Shown here piece by piece: positions 61,641 to 64,000 of a stretch of DNA of 64,000 nt. The notes under the pieces were generated by a model. It did not search any database. It worked only from the letters and a program-made list of their open reading frames with translations, and had not been told where the DNA came from. Positions within the stretch are counted from its first letter, which is position 1. Each line of letters opens with the position of its first letter. The position numbers and the translations under genes were made by a program. This stretch comes from Bacteroidota bacterium (lineage in GTDB: Bacteria; Bacteroidota; Bacteroidia; Palsa-948). Where the stretch lies: positions 27,145-91,144 of the forward strand of contig PLUL01000015.1 of the NCBI GenBank assembly GCA_003164895.1, read 5' to 3'.

Positions 61641-62176
61641 GATATATAAATTATTTTTTCTGTATCTTTTTCTTTATAATAATGTTTTAATTTAATAGCC
61701 GATTTTAATCTATTATTATATGAAGAATCTTCAACATTTGTATTCCCTTGCTTTTTAAATGCTTCAATCATTACAATATTTATTTCATTTAACGGATTAT
61801 AATCCCTACAAATAATTCGCACATTATCCTGAGAATGAAATTTCATTGCGCCCACATAAGATTTTACACCTAAAAAAATATCTTTATGTTCTATTTCGTA
61901 TAAGTCATTATTTCTTTTATTCGTAATTATTGAATTTATTATCATTATCAATCTTTTCTTAATTGCAGATTTATTTCTTTTGTGTGAGAAAAATTTTAGT
62001 ATTTCTTTTTGATTATCTATTTGTATGAATAATCTAAGTTTAATAAATTTACTTAAATCATTTCCGTGCATCGGGAGAATACTCCTGTACAATTCTGTTG
62101 TATCATATTCACGACACTCCTTTTCTACAAAGTTAAGCAATTGCTTAACACCTTTAACATCTAAGGACTTTGACAT
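61637..62176 (-). CDS. RelE/HigB-like protein, candidate toxin
   Basis: A 179-residue basic protein. The C-terminal part (GVKSYVGAMKFHSQDNVRIICRDYN, then IVMIEAFKKQGNTN and a final basic helix) has the layout of phage Gp49/HigB-type RelE-fold toxins, in which a GFKKK-like strand is followed by a C-terminal helix. The N-terminal 90 residues are not recognised. It is the first gene of the leftward passenger operon and overlaps the XRE gene. Activity as an mRNA interferase is inferred. Confidence 0.6.
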   Translation of the reverse strand: MSKSLDVKGVKQLLNFVEKECREYDTTELYRSILPMHGNDLSKFIKLRLFIQIDNQKEILKFFSHKRNKSAIKKRLIMIINSIITNKRNNDLYEIEHKDIFLGVKSYVGAMKFHSQDNVRIICRDYNPLNEINIVMIEAFKKQGNTNVEDSSYNNRLKSAIKLKHYYKEKDTEKIIYIS

Positions 62177-62405
62177 TTGTAAGTTATTGTATATTAATTA
62201 ACTACTTTAATATTATGATACTAAGAAAACTAAGAAAATACATATTTTCAAAATTGAACTCAACGAATATAAAGTATTTAATCAATGTCCACAAAGTAGT
62301 TCTAAACTCGAATTGGGCGACTTGTTGAAAACTTTACTTATAATATTATGTATTATATTGTAACTTTTTGTATTATTGCAACGTATAACAACCAGAAACG
62401 AATAT

Positions 62406-62546
62406 ATGAAAACCGAAGTAATACAAGTAAAAGTAACTCCTGAACTAAAGAAAAAGGTTCAGCAGTTAGCAGATATGGACAGAAGAAACATATCGGAATT
62501 TGTTCGTGTTCAACTTGAAAAATTAGTTGACACAAAAAAGAAATAA
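62406..62546 (+). CDS. Small ribbon-helix-helix protein
   Basis: A 46-residue protein with the CopG/Arc pattern: a beta strand (EVIQVKVTPEL), a first helix (KKKVQQLADMD) and a second helix (RRNISEFVRVQLEKLV) with the typical S-E-F-V-R core. Such dimers bind DNA as repressors or antitoxins. It lies inside the transposon, 46 bp before the transposase and divergent from the toxin operon, so it might control either. The 229-bp gap at 62177-62405 is AT-rich and should hold the divergent promoters. Confidence 0.75.
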   Translation: MKTEVIQVKVTPELKKKVQQLADMDRRNISEFVRVQLEKLVDTKKK

Positions 62547-62592
62547 CATATATTTTTTGAATAATAGGTAATACAAAATAATACTAAATAAT

Positions 62593-63507
62593 ATGAAACC
62601 ATTCAACTCACTTTTACAATTTCAAGCGCACTTTAACACAGAAGAAAAGTGCAGAGAATTTTTAGAACATCAAAGATGGAACGGAACTCTTGCTTGTTGT
62701 TTCTGTGGTTCACTACACGTAACCCGATTGAAAAACGGCAGACGTTTTCAATGCAATGAAAAAGAATGTAGAAAACAATTTTCTGTTACTGTTGGAACAA
62801 TAGCAGAAAATACAAAGATACCACTTACAAAATGGTTCTTAGCTATGTATATTCTTTCAAACCATTCTAAGGGAATTTCTTCTTTGCAACTTGCTTCATG
62901 GCTTGGTGTAACCCAAAAGACAGCTTGGTTTCTTAATCACAGAATCCGTGAAATGCTGACTGAGAAAGAACCAAAGGTTTTAAGGGGGCTTGTTGAAGTT
63001 GACGAAACCTATGTAGGCGGTAAGATTTCTAATAAGCATGTAAGCAAAAGAAAACATTTCGGAAGGAATGATAATAAAACTATGGTATTTGGTGCTGTGG
63101 AACGTGAAGGACAAGTAATTACCCAAATAGTTCCAGACACAACAAAGGAAAGTTTAATCAATGCTGTAAACGAGAACATAGAGAAAGGTTCTGTTATGGT
63201 ATCTGACGAAAATCCTTCTTACAAAGGTTTGAGCAAAGAGTACCAACATGCAAAAGTAAATCACAGTTCAGGACAGTATGTGATTGGCGCGGCTCATACG
63301 AATACTATTGAGGGGTTTTGGAGTTTGCTGAAAAGACAAATCAACGGAATACATCACTATGTTTCACCAAAGCATTTACAACGCTATTGCCATGAAGCAT
63401 CATTCAGATATAACCAAAAGAAAATTACCCAAGATGAAAGATTTGCAAACGCTGTATCTAATTGTGAAGGACATTTAACTTATAAAACACTAACCAAACA
63501 AATATAA
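62593..63507 (+). CDS. IS1595-family transposase
   Basis: A 304-residue DDE transposase. An N-terminal zinc-binding segment (CCFCGS and CNEKECRKQF) precedes an HTH-like region (LASWLGVTQKTAWFLNHRIREM) and the ISXO2-like catalytic core: EVDETYVGG, MVSDENPSYKG and HTNTIEGFWSLLK. It moves the surrounding element by cut-and-paste, with 8-bp target duplications typical of the family. The catalytic residues are all present and the frame is intact. Confidence 0.95.
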   Translation: MKPFNSLLQFQAHFNTEEKCREFLEHQRWNGTLACCFCGSLHVTRLKNGRRFQCNEKECRKQFSVTVGTIAENTKIPLTKWFLAMYILSNHSKGISSLQLASWLGVTQKTAWFLNHRIREMLTEKEPKVLRGLVEVDETYVGGKISNKHVSKRKHFGRNDNKTMVFGAVEREGQVITQIVPDTTKESLINAVNENIEKGSVMVSDENPSYKGLSKEYQHAKVNHSSGQYVIGAAHTNTIEGFWSLLKRQINGIHHYVSPKHLQRYCHEASFRYNQKKITQDERFANAVSNCEGHLTYKTLTKQI

Positions 63508-63508
63508 T

Positions 63509-63721
63509 ATGGCAACACACAAAGAGTTCTTACAAAAAATCGGCATGGAAATTAAAGTGTCGAGAATCCGAAAGGGATTACAGAGAAAGGACATTCGTAA
63601 AATGACTGGATTAGATGTTGGTACTATTTGCAGTATTGAAAATGGTAAAACCAATGGTCTAATCCTAAGCTACAAACGAATTATTGATGCTCTTGAAATG
63701 GACATCAAAAATATTCTGTAA
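63509..63721 (+). CDS. Small XRE-family protein
   Basis: A 70-residue single helix-turn-helix protein (GLQRKDIRKMTGLDVGTICSIENGKTNG). It begins 1 bp after the transposase stop, so the two are cotranslated. It may repress transposition or the cargo. Confidence 0.85.
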   Translation: MATHKEFLQKIGMEIKVSRIRKGLQRKDIRKMTGLDVGTICSIENGKTNGLILSYKRIIDALEMDIKNIL

Positions 63722-63730
63722 TTTTGTTTC

Positions 63731-63859
63731 ATGGATAAAGACAAAAAATCTCCTAAAGAAACTGCATCTACATTCTTTGCTATGACTAAGGCAATGGTAA
63801 GCGGTAATCCAAAGCCGAAAAGAAAGTCAAAGGCGAAGAAGAAAGCCACTAAGAAATAG
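63731..63859 (+). CDS. Small basic protein of the transposon
   Basis: A 42-residue protein, MDKDKKSPKETASTFFAMTK then a Lys/Arg-rich tail ending KKKATKK. It lies 9 bp after the XRE gene inside the element. I recall similar Lys-rich small genes beside IS1595-type transposases in Bacteroidota; a role in DNA contact is only a guess. Confidence 0.6.
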   Translation: MDKDKKSPKETASTFFAMTKAMVSGNPKPKRKSKAKKKATKK

Positions 63860-63907
63860 TGTGCTGAAAAACGCTAAAAATCTCTCCTATTATTTATTAT
63901 TTACTCG

Positions 63908-63931
63908 TGCTGTAACAAGTATATAGTCGCC
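63908..63931 (-). repeat. Right terminal inverted repeat of the transposon
   Basis: Ends TATATAGTCGCC; the reverse complement begins GGCGACTATATA as at the left end, 21 of 24 positions matching. Confidence 0.88.
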
Positions 63932-63939
63932 AACAGACT
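63932..63939. repeat. Right target-site duplication of the transposon
   Basis: AACAGACT, identical to 59935-59942. Confidence 0.88.
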
Positions 63940-63950
63940 CCTTCTAAAAG

Positions 63951-64000
63951 TGCTTGGGGAACTATTTTAATCACGTGGGGAACTCATTTAACCTCGTGGG
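63951..64000. repeat. 21-bp tandem repeat at the window edge
   Basis: Units of about 21 bp containing TGGGGAACT, then a T/A stretch, recur twice and start a third time (CTTGGGGAACT..., CGTGGGGAACT..., CGTGGG). The array runs off the window, so its length and nature cannot be judged. Confidence 0.55.

Larger units (their letters stand above)
59943..63931. mobile_element. IS1595-family transposon with passenger genes
   Basis: A 3,989-bp element bounded by terminal inverted repeats beginning GGCGACTATATA on both ends, with an 8-bp direct repeat AACAGACT outside each end. The transposase (62593-63507) is of the IS1595 type. The cargo on its left half, read leftward, is a toxin-like gene, an XRE gene, a small protein and a HEPN-like protein. 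To the right are RHH, transposase, XRE and a small basic protein. Passenger genes are known in some IS1595 members, but this gene set is not one I recognise. Intact ends and duplication suggest a fairly recent insertion. Confidence 0.88.

Noticed and set aside
63908..63939. Integron attC site at the repeat beside the accessory genes
   Set aside because: No core-site pairs or integrase. The inverted ends and 8-bp duplication explain the sequence as a transposon boundary.

Overview
The window comes from a low-GC member of the Bacteroidota, probably an uncultured lineage. The gene families point there: DUF5723, DUF4296, WG-repeat and PcrB-like proteins, SusC-free gliding-type outer membrane proteins, and a YbeY whose third metal ligand is not His. 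Several clear promoters also carry the Bacteroidota -7 box TAnnTTTG, some with an upstream TTTG. Coding density is high, with several convergent genes overlapping at their 3' ends. No tRNA, rRNA or CRISPR array was seen.

Layout. 1-5.8 kb: a leftward drug-efflux operon (TetR regulator, TolC, EmrA-like adaptor, EmrB-like MFS pump, then a second adaptor running off the left edge). 5.8-15.8 kb: rightward housekeeping genes (asnS, rpoN, a PAP2-like membrane protein, a giant TPR/transglutaminase protein, a RimB-type protease, accC, ybeY). 15.7-20.6 kb: leftward M20 amidohydrolase, TauE-like half transporter and a TolB-like/beta-barrel protein. 20.8-24.2 kb: tig-clpP-clpX. 24.1-30.7 kb: a leftward thiamine operon under a TPP riboswitch (thiS, thiC, a WG-repeat protein, a shortened TenI/ThiE paralogue, thiD, two beta-carbonic anhydrases, thiE). 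30.7-36.2 kb: LRR protein, ribF, atpD, a glycosyltransferase, ftsE, a lipocalin-like protein. 36.4-43.9 kb: a large TPR protein and outer-membrane proteins, an SDR enzyme, a DUF4296 lipoprotein. 44-51.5 kb: gdhA, a phosphopantetheinyl transferase, pcrB, a second TenI paralogue, and a leftward operon mixing thiF-rhodanese, GT2, polysaccharide deacetylase and thiH. 51.5-58.7 kb: hflX, recJ, a TonB/ExbD/ExbB set and ruvB. 58.7-64 kb: accessory DNA.

The accessory part resolves into a discrete mobile element at 59943-63931. Imperfect terminal inverted repeats (12 identical terminal bases, 21 of 24 overall) bound it, with a perfect 8-bp direct repeat AACAGACT on either side. It encodes an IS1595-family transposase. 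It also carries passenger genes: a RelE/HigB-like toxin candidate, an XRE regulator, a small protein, a HEPN-like protein with an R-x4-H motif, a ribbon-helix-helix protein, a second XRE protein and a small basic protein. This is the best candidate for an undescribed system: a transposon that appears to travel with a toxin-antitoxin or defence-like cassette.

A second theme is small repeats that enter genes in frame. recJ is interrupted by about 480 bp encoding a DUF559 (Vsr-like) nuclease domain bounded by inverted hairpin repeats. An 81-bp palindromic repeat splits the signal peptide of the WG-repeat protein. Degenerate 7-bp tandem arrays of about four to five units occur in at least nine places, six of them inside reading frames, and two unrelated enzymes (ThiD and ThiF) share the same in-frame block.
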